DNA of 64,000 nt from positions 47,979 through 111,978 of the forward strand of contig WVZL01000040.1 of assembly GCA_011772495.1 (NCBI GenBank), written 5' to 3'. The translations under genes and the position numbers were made by a program. The notes under the pieces were generated by a model. It ran no database searches and was not told where the DNA came from. It was given only the letters and a program-made list of their open reading frames with translations. Each line of letters starts with the position of its first letter. Within the stretch, counting starts at the first letter, position 1. This document shows positions 1 through 9,651 of this stretch, in pieces. Source of the DNA: Candidatus Aminicenantota bacterium (GTDB taxonomy: Bacteria > Acidobacteriota > Aminicenantia > Aminicenantales > Aminicenantaceae).

Positions 1-1732
1 CAGCAATTCTGGCTAAATCTTCAAGAGGAGCCTTCCTGATTTCTCTAATGCTTTTATATTTGGTCAAGAGGATTTTTCTCTTCTTCTCACCTACACCCGC
101 AATTCCATCGAGGAGCGATGAAAAGCTTCTTTTTTTTCTCCTCTGGCGGTGAAAAGCAATGGCAAAACGGTGAGCCTCGTCCCTAATATTCTGGATGAGT
201 TTCAGAGCCGAAGAAGTCCTGTCCAGCCTGAGGCCCTCTTTCCTGGAGGGAGTATAAAGGATTTCTTCTCTTTTAGCCAGAGATACTACGGGGATGTTGT
301 CGACTCCTAATCCTTGTAGGGCCAGCCTGGCTGCACTGAGCTGCCCTTTTCCTCCGTCCACGAGGATCAATTCGGGAAGGTTCTTTTGTTCCCTGAGGAC
401 TCTTTCATACCTTCTGCGAATGACTTCTTGGAGGCTGGCCACATCATTCGGTCCAGTGACGGTTTTGATTTTATATTTTCTGTAATCACTTTTTTTAGGC
501 TGTCCGTTTTCGAAGACGACCAGCGATCCTACAGATTCTTCACCACTGAGGTTAGAAATATCAAACCCTTCGATTCGCCTGGGAAGAGATTCCAGGCTGA
601 GTATATTTTTTATTTCTTCTAGAGGAGAGAATTTTTTTTCTTTTTTTTGAAGCAAAAATTCAGCATTCTTGTTAGCAAGTTCTACCAATTTTTTATTTTT
701 TCCTCGAAACGGAACTGTTATTTCAATTTTTTTCTGAACCCCTGCCATGAGCACCTTAGACAGGGCCTCTTTTTCTGCTGGAACGAAGGGCAAGAGAATC
801 TTGGCTGGTTTTTCTTCACGGCCTTCATAGAATTTAGTCAGGAAGGATGACAATATATTCTTATCAGGGATACTCGTTTTCTCTTGAAACATCAATTCTT
901 CTGATTCGATGACTTTTCCTCTTCTCATCAGAAAGATATAAAAGGCCGCCCTTTCCTGGTCTCTGGAGAAACCGAAAATATCCAGGTCTTCCTGCCTGAC
1001 TGAAATGAGCTTTGGCTTTTCTTTGATTTGCTCAATGGCGCGAATGGTGTCTCTCCAGTGGGCAGCTTGTTCGAATTCTTGCCCAGCTGCAGCTTTCCTC
1101 ATTTTGTTCTTCAAGATTTTCAATAATTCCTGGACGTGTCCCTCCAGAAAAAGAAGGGCATGTTTAACATTTTCTTGGTATTCGTCTTCTGAGATGTAAT
1201 CAAGACAAGGCGCTGAGCAGAGTTTTAGATCATACTCAAGACAGGGCCTCTTCCTTTTACCTGGAACATCTTCTGTACAGGCTCTGATACCAAAGTGTTT
1301 GTTGATGAGGTGAATGGTGGTTCTAGCCTGATGCGCAGGAGAGAATGGGCCGAAATATCTGGCACCGTCTGGCTCTACTCTTCGAGTCAGGTATATTCCA
1401 GGAAATCTTTCCTGAGCAGTGAGCTTCAGGTATGGGAAGCTCTTATCGTCTTTGAGTTTGAGGTTGAATTTAGGCTGGTATCTTCGCACGAAATTGTTTT
1501 CCAGAAAGGCCGCTTCTCTCTCAGAATCCGTGAGGATGAATTCAACATCTGCTGTTTCGGCAAGAATGTTCGAGATTTTGGGATCAGAGGTCGCCTGCAA
1601 ATATGATTTCACTCTCTCTTTTAAAGAGCGGGCCTTTCCAATATAAATGGTTTCCTTTTCTTTATTCTTAAAAAAGTAGATCCCTGGTTTCCGCGGAAGG
1701 AGATCGATCTTCTTTTTTAAATTGCCGGCCAT
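1..1732 (-). CDS. uvrC: UvrC, excinuclease ABC subunit C (3' end cut by window)
   Basis: UvrC is the nuclease of nucleotide excision repair; it makes both incisions around a lesion loaded by UvrB. The frame read down from an ATG at 1732 starts with a GIY-YIG domain (GIYFF then YIGKARS within the first 36 codons). It carries a UVR-like UvrB-binding stretch near residues 200-230, an RNase H-like half with a VDGGKGQL motif, and a helix-hairpin-helix at the window edge (SLLDGIAGVGEKKRKILL). About 577 codons are visible, so only a few tens of residues are missing. Its start lies 2 bp after the uvrB stop, so uvrB and uvrC form one minus-strand operon. Identity is seen directly in the motifs. Confidence 0.96.
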   Translation of the reverse strand, partial: MAGNLKKKIDLLPRKPGIYFFKNKEKETIYIGKARSLKERVKSYLQATSDPKISNILAETADVEFILTDSEREAAFLENNFVRRYQPKFNLKLKDDKSFPYLKLTAQERFPGIYLTRRVEPDGARYFGPFSPAHQARTTIHLINKHFGIRACTEDVPGKRKRPCLEYDLKLCSAPCLDYISEDEYQENVKHALLFLEGHVQELLKILKNKMRKAAAGQEFEQAAHWRDTIRAIEQIKEKPKLISVRQEDLDIFGFSRDQERAAFYIFLMRRGKVIESEELMFQEKTSIPDKNILSSFLTKFYEGREEKPAKILLPFVPAEKEALSKVLMAGVQKKIEITVPFRGKNKKLVELANKNAEFLLQKKEKKFSPLEEIKNILSLESLPRRIEGFDISNLSGEESVGSLVVFENGQPKKSDYRKYKIKTVTGPNDVASLQEVIRRRYERVLREQKNLPELILVDGGKGQLSAARLALQGLGVDNIPVVSLAKREEILYTPSRKEGLRLDRTSSALKLIQNIRDEAHRFAIAFHRQRRKKRSFSSLLDGIAGVGEKKRKILLTKYKSIREIRKAPLEDLARIA

Positions 1733-1734
1733 TT

Positions 1735-3741
1735 TCAATCTGCTCCTGATTCTAGAGACAGCTCTAGTTCCATCTTTTTCAATTTTTTCAGCTCATCCCT
1801 TAGCCTGGCTGCTTTCTCGAATTCCAGGTTGCGGGATGCTTCCCTCATGAGTTTCTCCAGTTGCTCGATCTTTTCTTTCCTCTTTTGTGGAGAGAGATAG
1901 ATTTCTCTTTCCTCGGATATCTCTGGATAGTTGAAGTAATCCCTTTCGTAAATGCTGGTTAATACTTCGTCTATTCTTTTTTTTATGGATTGAGGAGTAA
2001 TTTTATTATATTGGTTGTACTCCTCTTGAATTTGCCTGCGCCTCTTCGTTTCCGCCATGGCTTTTGTCATGGAGTCGGTCATAGCGTCTGCATAGAGAAT
2101 AACATATCCTGAGACGTTCCTGGCTGCCCGGCCAAAGGTTTGAATGAGAGAGCTTGTCGAGCGGAGAAAGCCCTCCTTATCGGCATCGAGAATGGCGACT
2201 AATGAAACTTCTGGCAGGTCTAGTCCTTCCCGCAATAGATTGATCCCGATGAGGGCATCAAATTTCCCTTTCCTGAGGTCTCTTAAGATTTTCACTCTTT
2301 CCAGAGTGTCAATTTCAGAGTGAAGATATCCTACGCGAAGCCCGAGCTCATGGTAATAGCGGGTAAGGTCTTCAGCCATTCTTTTTGTAAGAGTTGTGAC
2401 TAAAGTCCTCTCGCTTTTCTCACTCCTCTTCACGATCTCAGCCATCAGATCTTCGATTTGACCCTTTATCGGCCTGACCTCAACTTCCGGGTCTGTAAGA
2501 CCTGTCGGTCTTATAATCTGTTCCACGACTTTTTTAGTCTTTTTTAGCTCGTAAGGTCCAGGGGTGGCTGAAACGTACAGGGCTTGATTCAGGCGACTTT
2601 CAAATTCTTCAAAATTTAAGGGGCGGTTATCCAAGGCTGAAGGCAAGCGGAAGCCGTGTTCAATCAGAGTCAATTTGCGCGAACGGTCTCCGTGATACAT
2701 CCCGCTGATTTGGGGGATAGTGACATGGGATTCATCAATGATCGTTAAAAAATCAGATGGGAAATAATCGAGGAGAGTATAAGGAGGTTCTCCGGGTTGG
2801 CGAAGACTGAGATAGAGCGAATAATTCTCTATACCAGGACACCAGCCAAATTCCCTCAGCATTTCCAGATCAAAAAGAGTCCTCTCTTCTATTCTTTCCG
2901 CTTCGATCAAATGGCCTTGTTTTTTAAAGAAGGTGATCCTTTCCTCCAGCTCCTTTTCAATACTCTGAACCGCCTGGTCAAGGACATCTTGAGGAGTGGA
3001 GAAAAAGGTTCGGGGATAGATCATGATACTATCGAAAGTATCTAAAGTCTTACCCAGGAGGGGGTCTATCGAAGATATTTTTTTTAACTTGTTTTCATCA
3101 AGCTCAAGACGGAAAGCAAAGTCTTCGTAAGCAGGAAAAACCTCGATGACATCTCCCCGCACTCTGAAAGTTCCTCTTTGGAAGTCATCTTCCTGTCGTT
3201 GATATTGGATGTCCACTAAATTTTTAAGAATTTTCTTTCTCGGCATAGTTTGATTTTTATTTAGAGAAAAACTCATAGAATGATAGGTTTGAGGGGAACC
3301 TATTCCGTAAATACACGATACAGAAGCCACGATGATGACATCTCTTCTCTGGAAGAGGGAATTGCTAGCGCGGAGCCTAAGACGGTCTATTTCATCATTG
3401 ATAGTCGCCTCTTTGGCAATATAAGTGTTGGTTGCTGGGAGATAGGCTTCAGGTTGGTAATAATCATAATAGCTGACAAAATATTCCACCGCGTTAGCAG
3501 GGAAAAAAAGACGGAATTCTTGATAAAGCTGAGCAGCCAGGGTTTTATTATGGGAGATCACCAACACCGGCCTTTTTGCTTTTTGAATGAGGTTAGCCAT
3601 AGTGAATGTTTTTCCTGAACCCGTCACTCCCATGAGGACCAGATGTTGGATGTTCCTCTTCAAGTCTTCTGTTAGTTCCTGGATGGCGTTGATCTGATCG
3701 CCTTTGGGTTCGAATTCTGATTTGAGCTCGAATTTTCTCAT
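1735..3741 (-). CDS. uvrB: UvrB, excinuclease ABC subunit B
   Basis: UvrB is the damage-verifying helicase-like subunit of excision repair. It receives DNA from UvrA and recruits UvrC. Visible motifs are Walker A (GVTGSGKT), the beta-hairpin ([16 protein letters not shown]), DESH in motif II, the motif VI region (QTFGRAARN) and a C-terminal UVR domain ([16 protein letters not shown]). An ATG 15 codons further upstream is open, but UvrB proteins begin MxxFxLxSxFxPxGDQ, so the ATG at 3741 is chosen, giving 668 residues, the usual length. A TATAAT sits 9 bp before this ATG, which would make the mRNA nearly leaderless if it is the -10 box. Confidence 0.97.
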   Translation of the reverse strand: MRKFELKSEFEPKGDQINAIQELTEDLKRNIQHLVLMGVTGSGKTFTMANLIQKAKRPVLVISHNKTLAAQLYQEFRLFFPANAVEYFVSYYDYYQPEAYLPATNTYIAKEATINDEIDRLRLRASNSLFQRRDVIIVASVSCIYGIGSPQTYHSMSFSLNKNQTMPRKKILKNLVDIQYQRQEDDFQRGTFRVRGDVIEVFPAYEDFAFRLELDENKLKKISSIDPLLGKTLDTFDSIMIYPRTFFSTPQDVLDQAVQSIEKELEERITFFKKQGHLIEAERIEERTLFDLEMLREFGWCPGIENYSLYLSLRQPGEPPYTLLDYFPSDFLTIIDESHVTIPQISGMYHGDRSRKLTLIEHGFRLPSALDNRPLNFEEFESRLNQALYVSATPGPYELKKTKKVVEQIIRPTGLTDPEVEVRPIKGQIEDLMAEIVKRSEKSERTLVTTLTKRMAEDLTRYYHELGLRVGYLHSEIDTLERVKILRDLRKGKFDALIGINLLREGLDLPEVSLVAILDADKEGFLRSTSSLIQTFGRAARNVSGYVILYADAMTDSMTKAMAETKRRRQIQEEYNQYNKITPQSIKKRIDEVLTSIYERDYFNYPEISEEREIYLSPQKRKEKIEQLEKLMREASRNLEFEKAARLRDELKKLKKMELELSLESGAD

Positions 3742-3955
3742 CTTCCCTATTATAGCAGAAAATATAATTGAGGCAGGAACGACCACAGATACAACTTAGC
3801 CGCAGGGATAACTCTTAACATGACAAGGTCTATTCTTGAACAGAATCCATCACCTCTGGTTAAAACGAAACGCATATCTTTTGGATGAGAAAGATACAGG
3901 AAAAATCATCTCGAAAATCATCTCAAAAGGCTATACAATTACTCAAGATTTAGAA

Positions 3956-3961
3956 TATAAT
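3956..3961 (+). promoter_or_regulatory. possible -10 box (TATAAT) before the CsgG-like gene
   Basis: A perfect TATAAT lies 44 bp before the CsgG-like ATG. The -35 is poor (TATACA with an 18-bp spacer). Just upstream, an 11-bp direct repeat AAAATCATCTC occurs at 3902 and 3914, 12 bp apart, and could be an activator site. Inferred from sequence only. Confidence 0.3.
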
Positions 3962-4004
3962 CCTGAGAAATGAGTAGCAATAACAAAGAAAGGAGAAAGA
4001 AAAA

Positions 4005-4751
4005 ATGAGAAGGGTATTTGCTTTTGCCGGTTTGATCGCGGTTATCATTTGGGTAAGCTCTTGTGCGCCCACAGCTACAGTGACCTCTTATGGTGGACCC
4101 TCTATGGCTGAAGCCCAGGCAGAGCGCTATGATGGGCCCAAGGCCAGGTTGGCAGTCGGAGAATTCGGAGACAAGACGGCCAAAGGTGGTTGGAGCGGTG
4201 GTTGGTTAGGAATGTACGGGGTCAGCTTCAAACAAATCGGAGACGGCATGAGGGATATGCTCACCACGGCCTTGTTTCATTCCAATCGCTATATTGTTCT
4301 AGAAAGAGAGCAACTGGGTGCTGTACTGGAAGAGCAAGATTTAGGAGCCACGGGAAGAGTCAAGAAGGGAACAGAAGCGCCTATCGGAGAAATTTATGGA
4401 GCAGATCTCATCATAACCGCTAACATCACCGAGTTTGAGGGTTCTTCTAGAGGTGTTGGAGGTGGAACAAGAATTCTCGGCGTCACAGTCGGGGGAGGAT
4501 TTAAAAAGGCTCATATTGCCCTGGATATCAGAGTTATTGATGCCAAGACCTCTCAAATCGTGGCTGCAGCTTCGGTGGAAGGCGAAGCGACTAACATCGC
4601 TCTGGGAGGAATCACGAATATTGGAGGGGTTCTTCCTTTAGCTATGGGTGGTTTTTCAAAGACACCTACGGAAAAAGCGATAAGGGTTTGCATCCAGAAA
4701 GCTGTGGAATTCATAGTTGGCCAAACTCCAGCTGGCTATTACAGGTATTAG
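4005..4751 (+). CDS. CsgG/HfaB-family lipoprotein
   Basis: 248-residue exported lipoprotein of the CsgG family. Members form or assist outer-membrane secretion channels or bind the envelope; CsgG itself exports curli subunits. The N-terminus is a lipoprotein signal with the lipidated cysteine at residue 20 (VSSC). The CsgG fold follows from about residue 46: a LAVGEFGDKT strand, a DMLTTAL helix, then RYIVLEREQLGAVLEEQ and GADLIITANITEFEG. A glycine-rich stretch near 145-165 may be the membrane hairpin. AAAGGAG lies before the ATG. No curli subunit, csgE or csgF is nearby, so export of amyloid is not implied. The gene stands alone and converges on the bactofilin gene. Substrate unknown. Confidence 0.85.
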   Translation: MRRVFAFAGLIAVIIWVSSCAPTATVTSYGGPSMAEAQAERYDGPKARLAVGEFGDKTAKGGWSGGWLGMYGVSFKQIGDGMRDMLTTALFHSNRYIVLEREQLGAVLEEQDLGATGRVKKGTEAPIGEIYGADLIITANITEFEGSSRGVGGGTRILGVTVGGGFKKAHIALDIRVIDAKTSQIVAAASVEGEATNIALGGITNIGGVLPLAMGGFSKTPTEKAIRVCIQKAVEFIVGQTPAGYYRY

Positions 4752-4879
4752 GTCAACTCTAAACACAGTTCCAGAAAAACCTGATCTAATAGTAAGGATT
4801 CAGTCTGCCTATAAAGGACCAATCCCCGCAGAGTGGCGAGAAAGCACAAGAAGACATCCAGAGTAGAGTCAAGGTGAAA

Positions 4880-5365
4880 TTATTTAGATGGCTCTTCGGC
4901 AGTTGAGAGTTTCTCCGCTGGTTCTTCTTTTTGCTCGTAAAGAGGCTTAGGCTTTTCTTCAGGTAAAGGTATTTTTTCGACACCTTCCTTCATTTTTACG
5001 CTGCCCTTGAATTGAGCTCCATCAGCGATCGAAATTCTGGGAGCAAAGATGTCTCCTCTTAATTGACCTTCCTTGGAGATAAACACTTTTCCAGAAGCAT
5101 AGATATTGCCATCAACCTCTCCGATGATGGTGACATTCTTGACTTGGATATTCGCCTTGACCTTTCCTCCCTGTTCTACCTTCAGGTTGTGGTTCTTTAG
5201 ATCGATTTTGCCCTGAAATTGTCCTTCAATCACAATGTCTTCTTGGCCGTTAAGCTCCCCGTTAAAGGAGAGAGAAGCTCCAACCCTCGAAATTTTTTCT
5301 GGATCTTTGCTTTCTTGGGAGTCCCTCTTATCTTTCATGTTAGGTTTTAAGAATTTTAACCTCAC
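4880..5365 (-). CDS. bactofilin (polymer-forming cytoskeletal protein)
   Basis: Bactofilins polymerise without nucleotide into filaments that localise enzymes or shape the cell. The core (residues 28-125) is a right-handed beta-helix with short hydrophobic repeats typical of the family: LSFNGELNG, IVIEGQFQGKI, VKNVTIIGEVDGNIYASGKV, LRGDIFAPRISIADGAQFKGSV. A charged Pro/Glu/Lys tail of about 30 residues follows. The frame opens with GTG at 5365, 2-3 bp after AAGGGAAAAAGG; an ATG at residue 10 (5338) is an alternative with a poorer ribosome site. It is monocistronic and divergent from the ABC exporter operon. No peptidase or chromosome-partition partner is adjacent. Confidence 0.9.
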   Translation of the reverse strand: MRLKFLKPNMKDKRDSQESKDPEKISRVGASLSFNGELNGQEDIVIEGQFQGKIDLKNHNLKVEQGGKVKANIQVKNVTIIGEVDGNIYASGKVFISKEGQLRGDIFAPRISIADGAQFKGSVKMKEGVEKIPLPEEKPKPLYEQKEEPAEKLSTAEEPSK

Positions 5366-5494
5366 CTTTTTCCCTTTTCCCTTAAATTTACGCTCAGATT
5401 ATAAATTGAGACTCGATAGATGTCAACATCTCAAAAACATTTGATAAAATTTCATTTGAAAGCTTAAACCTCGATTAATTTAATGTCTTTATTC

Positions 5495-5503
5495 TGTTAT
5501 AAT
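5495..5503 (+). promoter_or_regulatory. extended -10 promoter for the ABC exporter operon
   Basis: TGTTATAAT matches the extended -10 consensus TGnTATAAT. It lies 136 bp before the adaptor ATG and 102 bp before the leader ORF. The -35 (TTAATT at 5475, 17-bp spacing) is weak, as is common with extended -10 promoters. Prediction from sequence. Confidence 0.4.
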
Positions 5504-5558
5504 CATAATTCCTGAAGAAATGATCTCTTTTTTCTTCGATAAAACATAAAGCGGATTA

Positions 5559-5572
5559 TTCCGCATGCGGAA
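5559..5572. promoter_or_regulatory. 14-bp perfect palindrome, candidate operator
   Basis: TTCCGCATGCGGAA is its own reverse complement. It lies downstream of the predicted start of transcription and upstream of the exporter operon, a typical place for a repressor operator. YbhGFSR-type exporters are usually controlled by a TetR-family repressor; none is encoded in this window. Operator function is inference. Confidence 0.4.
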
Positions 5573-5604
5573 AGGCGAGGGTGCGTTGAGGAGGAGAAGA
5601 GAAA

Positions 5605-5634
5605 ATGAATAAAAAGAGGAAAAGAGGGACATGA
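5605..5634 (+). CDS. possible 9-codon leader peptide overlapping the adaptor start
   Basis: An ATG preceded by AGGAGGAGAAGA opens a nine-residue frame (MNKKRKRGT) whose TGA overlaps the adaptor ATG as ATGA. The AGGAGG serves this mini-ORF better than the adaptor, which has only GAGGAAAAGAGGG inside the mini-ORF. It may couple translation of the adaptor, or it may be chance. Confidence 0.3.
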   Translation: MNKKRKRGT

Positions 5635-6623
5635 GAAGGCGATTAAACGTATGCCTGATTATCTCCTTAATTTTATTCCTCGGTGTGTTGCCCAATTGCC
5701 AGGATAGAAACAAAGACCAAAGCAGGATCGAAGCTTCCGGCGTCATAGAAGCCGTAGAAACGGAAATAAAGTCTCAGATCCAAGGTGAGGTCAGACAAAT
5801 CGCAGTGACAGAAGGGCAATATATCAATAAAGGAGACTTATTGTGCCTTTTGGACAATGAAAAATTGCATATCAGGCTAAACCAGGTAAGAGCTGCCTTA
5901 GAGGGCGCAAAGTTGAAGTTAAAGCTTTTTCAAAAAGGCACGAAAAAGGAATTGATAGCTGTGGCCAAGAATCAGTTAGAAAGCGCAGAAGAAGAGCTGG
6001 GATTAGCCAAAAAGGACCAAGAACGAATGTCCAAACTTTTCAGCGAGGGTGCCATCTCGCAGATTCAGAAAGAACAGGCTGACTTGAGATTAAAAGTGTC
6101 TAAGGATCGGTATGAGAGTGCTCAAGAAAATTATCAGCTTGCGCTTAGAGGAAAGGAAGAAGAAGAAATTGAAATGGTGAGAGCAGAGCTAAAATCTCTT
6201 CAAGCCCAAGAGCAGCTTTTGCTCCGGCAAATTCAAGATTCAGAAATCAGATCCCCAATAAACGGATATCTAAACATCAAACATGTTGAGGTCGGAGAAC
6301 TCGCCCTTCCTGGTGTGACTCTTTTCAGTCTCATTGATTTGACCCAAACGTATGTGAAAACTTATGTGCCAGAAAGGCATATCGGGCGAATAAAAATAGG
6401 AGACAGAGTCGAGGTTGTTTCTGATTCTTTTCCGGAAAAGGTTTTCCATGGGGTGATCAATTATATATCCGATAAAGCCGAATTTGCGCCCAAAGATATC
6501 CAAACCAAAGAAGAACGGCTCAAGCTCGTGTTCATGATTAAATCTTATCTTGATAATTCTAATAGAGAGTTAAAGCCAGGAATGCCAGTGGATGTGAGGA
6601 TAATCACGCGGGATTCAGTGTGA
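5631..6623 (+). CDS. HlyD/YbhG-like membrane fusion protein
   Basis: Periplasmic adaptor of an ABC exporter, 330 residues. The signal peptide ends in a lipobox-like LPNC with cysteine 23, so it is probably a lipoprotein. A biotinyl-lipoyl half-motif follows (VIEAVETEIKSQIQGEVRQI, residues 39-58), then a long alpha-helical hairpin rich in Lys, Glu and Gln (about 80-205). The second lipoyl half and beta-barrel (IRSPINGYL onwards) end the protein. It is the first gene of an operon with two ATPases and two ABC-2 permeases, the arrangement of E. coli YbhGFSR, which exports cationic drugs. The outer-membrane channel must be encoded elsewhere. Substrate unknown. Confidence 0.88.
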   Translation: MRRRLNVCLIISLILFLGVLPNCQDRNKDQSRIEASGVIEAVETEIKSQIQGEVRQIAVTEGQYINKGDLLCLLDNEKLHIRLNQVRAALEGAKLKLKLFQKGTKKELIAVAKNQLESAEEELGLAKKDQERMSKLFSEGAISQIQKEQADLRLKVSKDRYESAQENYQLALRGKEEEEIEMVRAELKSLQAQEQLLLRQIQDSEIRSPINGYLNIKHVEVGELALPGVTLFSLIDLTQTYVKTYVPERHIGRIKIGDRVEVVSDSFPEKVFHGVINYISDKAEFAPKDIQTKEERLKLVFMIKSYLDNSNRELKPGMPVDVRIITRDSV

Positions 6624-6686
6624 ACTGCTGGGCGTTGTCTTTAGGTACTGGTCTCAGATTCTAAATCATTCGTTTTTTCTAGGTCG

Positions 6687-7619
6687 ATGAGTGCTATCAA
6701 GACTGAGAATTTGACCAAGATATTTGGGCACGTTGAGGCTGTCAAGAGCATAGATCTAGAGGTTGAAAAAGGACAGATTGTTGGCTTGGTCGGACCTGAT
6801 GGGGCAGGAAAAACGACTTTTCTTCGACTTCTAGCTGGGCTTCTAATGCCTAGTGAAGGTTCTATCATAGTCGATGGGATAGAGGTCATAAAGGCTCCCC
6901 TCCGTGTAAAACAAAGAATCGGCTATATGCCCCAACAGTTCAGCCTTTACGGCGATTTGACTGTTTCCGAAAATCTAAAATTCTTTGCCGATCTCTATCG
7001 AGTGCCAGAAAGAAAATACGGAGAGAGAAAAGAAGAATTATTGAGTTTTAGTCAACTTGCCCCATTTCAGGGTCGATTAGCACGGAATCTTTCTGGCGGA
7101 ATGCAGAAGAAACTGGCCTTAGCCTGCAATCTTTTTCATTCTCCAGCTGTTCTCCTTTTGGATGAGCCGACTACAGGGGTTGATCCTGTTTCGAGAAAAG
7201 AATTGTGGCAGCTTCTCTATCAATTGAATGATCAAGGAGCCACAATTCTCCTCACCACTCCTTATATGGATGAAGCTCAGAAATGCCACCAGGTAGGCTT
7301 AGTTTATGAGGGACGTTTATTGATTTATCAGTCTCCCCAAAGACTCATAGAAGAAATGCCGGGTGAGATCATAGAGCTCATTATTGAGAAAGACATCGAT
7401 AGAGAAATGCTCCAAAGCATGCCTGGTTTAAAGTATGTTTATCCTTTCGGAGAGACGCTTCATCTTGTATTTATTGAAGGAAAACATGGAGAGCAGGAAG
7501 TGAGAAAGCTATCGGAAAAGCATGGGATTGGAATTAAGAGAGTGCAGCGAATAAGGCCCTCATTCGAGGACGTGTTTTTTTCCCTGGTTCAAGAGCAGAC
7601 TGGGGCTCCTGTTCCTTGA
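6687..7619 (+). CDS. ABC transporter ATP-binding protein (YbhF N-half-like)
   Basis: ATPase of an ABC-2 exporter, 310 residues. Walker A is GPDGAGKT (36-43), the Q-loop is MPQQF, the signature is LSGGMQ (135-140), Walker B is LLLDEPTT (156-163), and the D-loop is GVDPVSR. The GPDG form of Walker A, instead of the usual GPNG, also occurs in the YbhF N-terminal half. About 90 residues after the nucleotide-binding domain resemble the C-terminal extension of drug-exporting ATPases. In E. coli YbhF both ATPases are one polypeptide; here they are two genes 87 bp apart. Probably heterodimerises with the next gene product. Confidence 0.92.
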   Translation: MSAIKTENLTKIFGHVEAVKSIDLEVEKGQIVGLVGPDGAGKTTFLRLLAGLLMPSEGSIIVDGIEVIKAPLRVKQRIGYMPQQFSLYGDLTVSENLKFFADLYRVPERKYGERKEELLSFSQLAPFQGRLARNLSGGMQKKLALACNLFHSPAVLLLDEPTTGVDPVSRKELWQLLYQLNDQGATILLTTPYMDEAQKCHQVGLVYEGRLLIYQSPQRLIEEMPGEIIELIIEKDIDREMLQSMPGLKYVYPFGETLHLVFIEGKHGEQEVRKLSEKHGIGIKRVQRIRPSFEDVFFSLVQEQTGAPVP

Positions 7620-7706
7620 GCGCTACAGGTTCACAGCCAGGAGGAAAGATGTAACCTTTGAATGGAGTACCCTGATAGGAGAGAGGATACCCTCTGAATC
7701 CAAATC

Positions 7707-8471
7707 ATGAGTATTTTCGCCATCGAAGTAAAAAATTTGACCAAGAAATTTGGTAATTTCACGGCAGTAGACCACATTTCTTTCGGGGTGAAGAAAGGGG
7801 AAATTTTTGGTTTTCTTGGTCCTAACGGAGCAGGAAAATCCACGACTATACGGATGCTATGCGGGATTATAAGACCTAGTTCCGGATCAGGTATTGTGGG
7901 GGGATATCAGATAGATACTCAGCCAGAAGAGATTAAAAAGATTATTGGCTATATGTCCCAGAAATTCACCCTTTATCAAGAGCTTACCGTGGAAGAAAAC
8001 ATAGACTTCTATGGAGGAATTCATCAGCTTTCCTCATCCGAGAAGGAAGAAAGGAAAAATTGGGTTGTAAGAATGGCTGGTCTGGAAGGGAAGGAACATT
8101 CTCTGACCAGAGAACTCTCAGGAGGTTGGAAACAACGATTATCCTTGGGCTGTGCCATTCTTCATCAGCCTGAGATCTTGTTCTTGGATGAGCCAACAGC
8201 GAGTGTGGATCCGGTCTCGAGGCGGGATTTTTGGGAATTGATCTATGATTTATCAGCCAAAGGAACCACAGTCTTTGTCACCTCGCATTACATGGATGAA
8301 GTTGAGAGATGCCACCGGATAGCTATCATTTCCACAGGAAGAATAATTGCCTTGGGAACATCTAAAGAATTGAAGGAAGAATTTACTCGTAAAGAATACG
8401 CGACTTTGGAAGAAGTCTTTATTGCTGCTGTCAAAAGACAGGCAGAAGGTGTCTCTTTAAAGATATTTTGA
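7707..8471 (+). CDS. ABC transporter ATP-binding protein (YbhF C-half-like)
   Basis: Second ATPase of the exporter, 254 residues, the length of a bare nucleotide-binding domain. Walker A is GPNGAGKS (38-45), the signature LSGGW (137-141), Walker B ILFLDEPTA (157-165), and the H-loop lies in TSHYMDE. The signature has tryptophan in place of the usual Q/M, as in this exporter class. The ATG is kept because MSIFAIEVKNLTKKFG is a normal domain start, although only a weak ribosome site (GAGAGGAT) precedes it. Lies between its partner ATPase and the permeases on one strand. Confidence 0.92.
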   Translation: MSIFAIEVKNLTKKFGNFTAVDHISFGVKKGEIFGFLGPNGAGKSTTIRMLCGIIRPSSGSGIVGGYQIDTQPEEIKKIIGYMSQKFTLYQELTVEENIDFYGGIHQLSSSEKEERKNWVVRMAGLEGKEHSLTRELSGGWKQRLSLGCAILHQPEILFLDEPTASVDPVSRRDFWELIYDLSAKGTTVFVTSHYMDEVERCHRIAIISTGRIIALGTSKELKEEFTRKEYATLEEVFIAAVKRQAEGVSLKIF

Positions 8472-8513
8472 ATGACCAATTTCAAAGAAGGCAAAGCTTG
8501 AGTTAAGCAAAGA

Positions 8514-9650
8514 ATGAAGAGCAGAATATTGCCGCTCATGCGGAAAGAATTCATCCATGTTTTAAGGGATCCACGTAGTCTGTATATAGCTATTGGCCTG
8601 CCTTTAGTCCTGCTTATCCTTTTTGGTTACGCGATTACTTTTGACGTAGACCACATTCCCGTGGCCGTCGTTAATCAAGATGATTCTTCTCTGAGTCGGA
8701 ATTTGATCTCTCGAGTCCAGTCCAGCGAATATTTTGATCTTCGTCATCTCTCGAATGAGTACACCGGACTGGAAAGTCTTCTCGATCACGGAAAAGTTAA
8801 GATCATACTGGTAATTCCTGTTCATTTTTATCGAGATCTATCCAAGGGAAAAAATACGCCTCTTCAGATCTTGGTTGATGGAAGTGACAACAACACGGCT
8901 CTCATTGCTTTAGGCTACTTGTCGAAGATTATTCAGGATTTTTCATCCCGCATCATTCTGGAAGGATTAAGCGAAAAAGGAAATCTGCTTATAAAAGAAA
9001 TTCCTCTGATAAGTCAAGAAACAAGAGTCTGGTATAATCCCGGCCTTCGCAGCACGAATTTCATCGTCCCTGGATTGATTGCGGTGGTGATGATGATCCT
9101 GGCTGCGATGCTGACTTCGTTGACTATTGCCAGAGAATGGGAAACAGGGACTATGGAGCAGTTGATTGCCACCCCAACAAAACCTTTAGAAATCATCATC
9201 GGCAAGCTCACACCCTACTTCCTCTTGGGACTGATCCAAATGAGCTTGGTTGTTTTGATAGGCACACTTTTGTTTAAAGTTCCTCTTAAGGGAAACATAT
9301 TATTTCTTTTGGTAGTTTCAGGATTATTTCTCGCTTGTGGATTGGGAATAGGGCTTTTCATCTCTACAGGGACCAAATCCCAACAATTGGCTTTCATGTT
9401 AGCCATTGTCTTGACGATGTTGCCTTCTTTCCTTCTCTCAGGATTCCTTTTTCCCATCTCGAGTATGCCCAAGATCATTCAGTTTTTTTCCTACTTGGTC
9501 CCAGCCAGATATTTTCTGGTCATTCTAAGAGGTATCTTTCTTAAAGGAAATGGCCTGTCAGTTCTCTGGCCTGAAGTTTTATTCCTTCTTGTCTTTGGCT
9601 CAATAATCATTCTGGTCTGCACAAGACGATTAAAGATGAGCTTGGAATGA
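8514..9650 (+). CDS. ABC-2 type permease (YbhS-like)
   Basis: 378-residue inner-membrane permease. One N-terminal membrane segment (about 22-42), a large periplasmic domain (to about 175), then five further segments. Family motifs include WYNPGLRSTNFIVPGL before the second segment, REWETGTMEQLIATP in the coupling helix and LSGFLFPISSMP in the last loop. Its TGA is followed after one base by the ATG of the second permease, so the two are co-translated. Both permeases probably pair to form the exporter channel. Confidence 0.92.
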   Translation: MKSRILPLMRKEFIHVLRDPRSLYIAIGLPLVLLILFGYAITFDVDHIPVAVVNQDDSSLSRNLISRVQSSEYFDLRHLSNEYTGLESLLDHGKVKIILVIPVHFYRDLSKGKNTPLQILVDGSDNNTALIALGYLSKIIQDFSSRIILEGLSEKGNLLIKEIPLISQETRVWYNPGLRSTNFIVPGLIAVVMMILAAMLTSLTIAREWETGTMEQLIATPTKPLEIIIGKLTPYFLLGLIQMSLVVLIGTLLFKVPLKGNILFLLVVSGLFLACGLGIGLFISTGTKSQQLAFMLAIVLTMLPSFLLSGFLFPISSMPKIIQFFSYLVPARYFLVILRGIFLKGNGLSVLWPEVLFLLVFGSIIILVCTRRLKMSLE

Positions 9651-9651
9651 A

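Noticed and set aside
3280..3618. 112-codon plus-strand frame inside uvrB
   Set aside because: Lies wholly antisense to conserved UvrB motifs and has no ribosome site.
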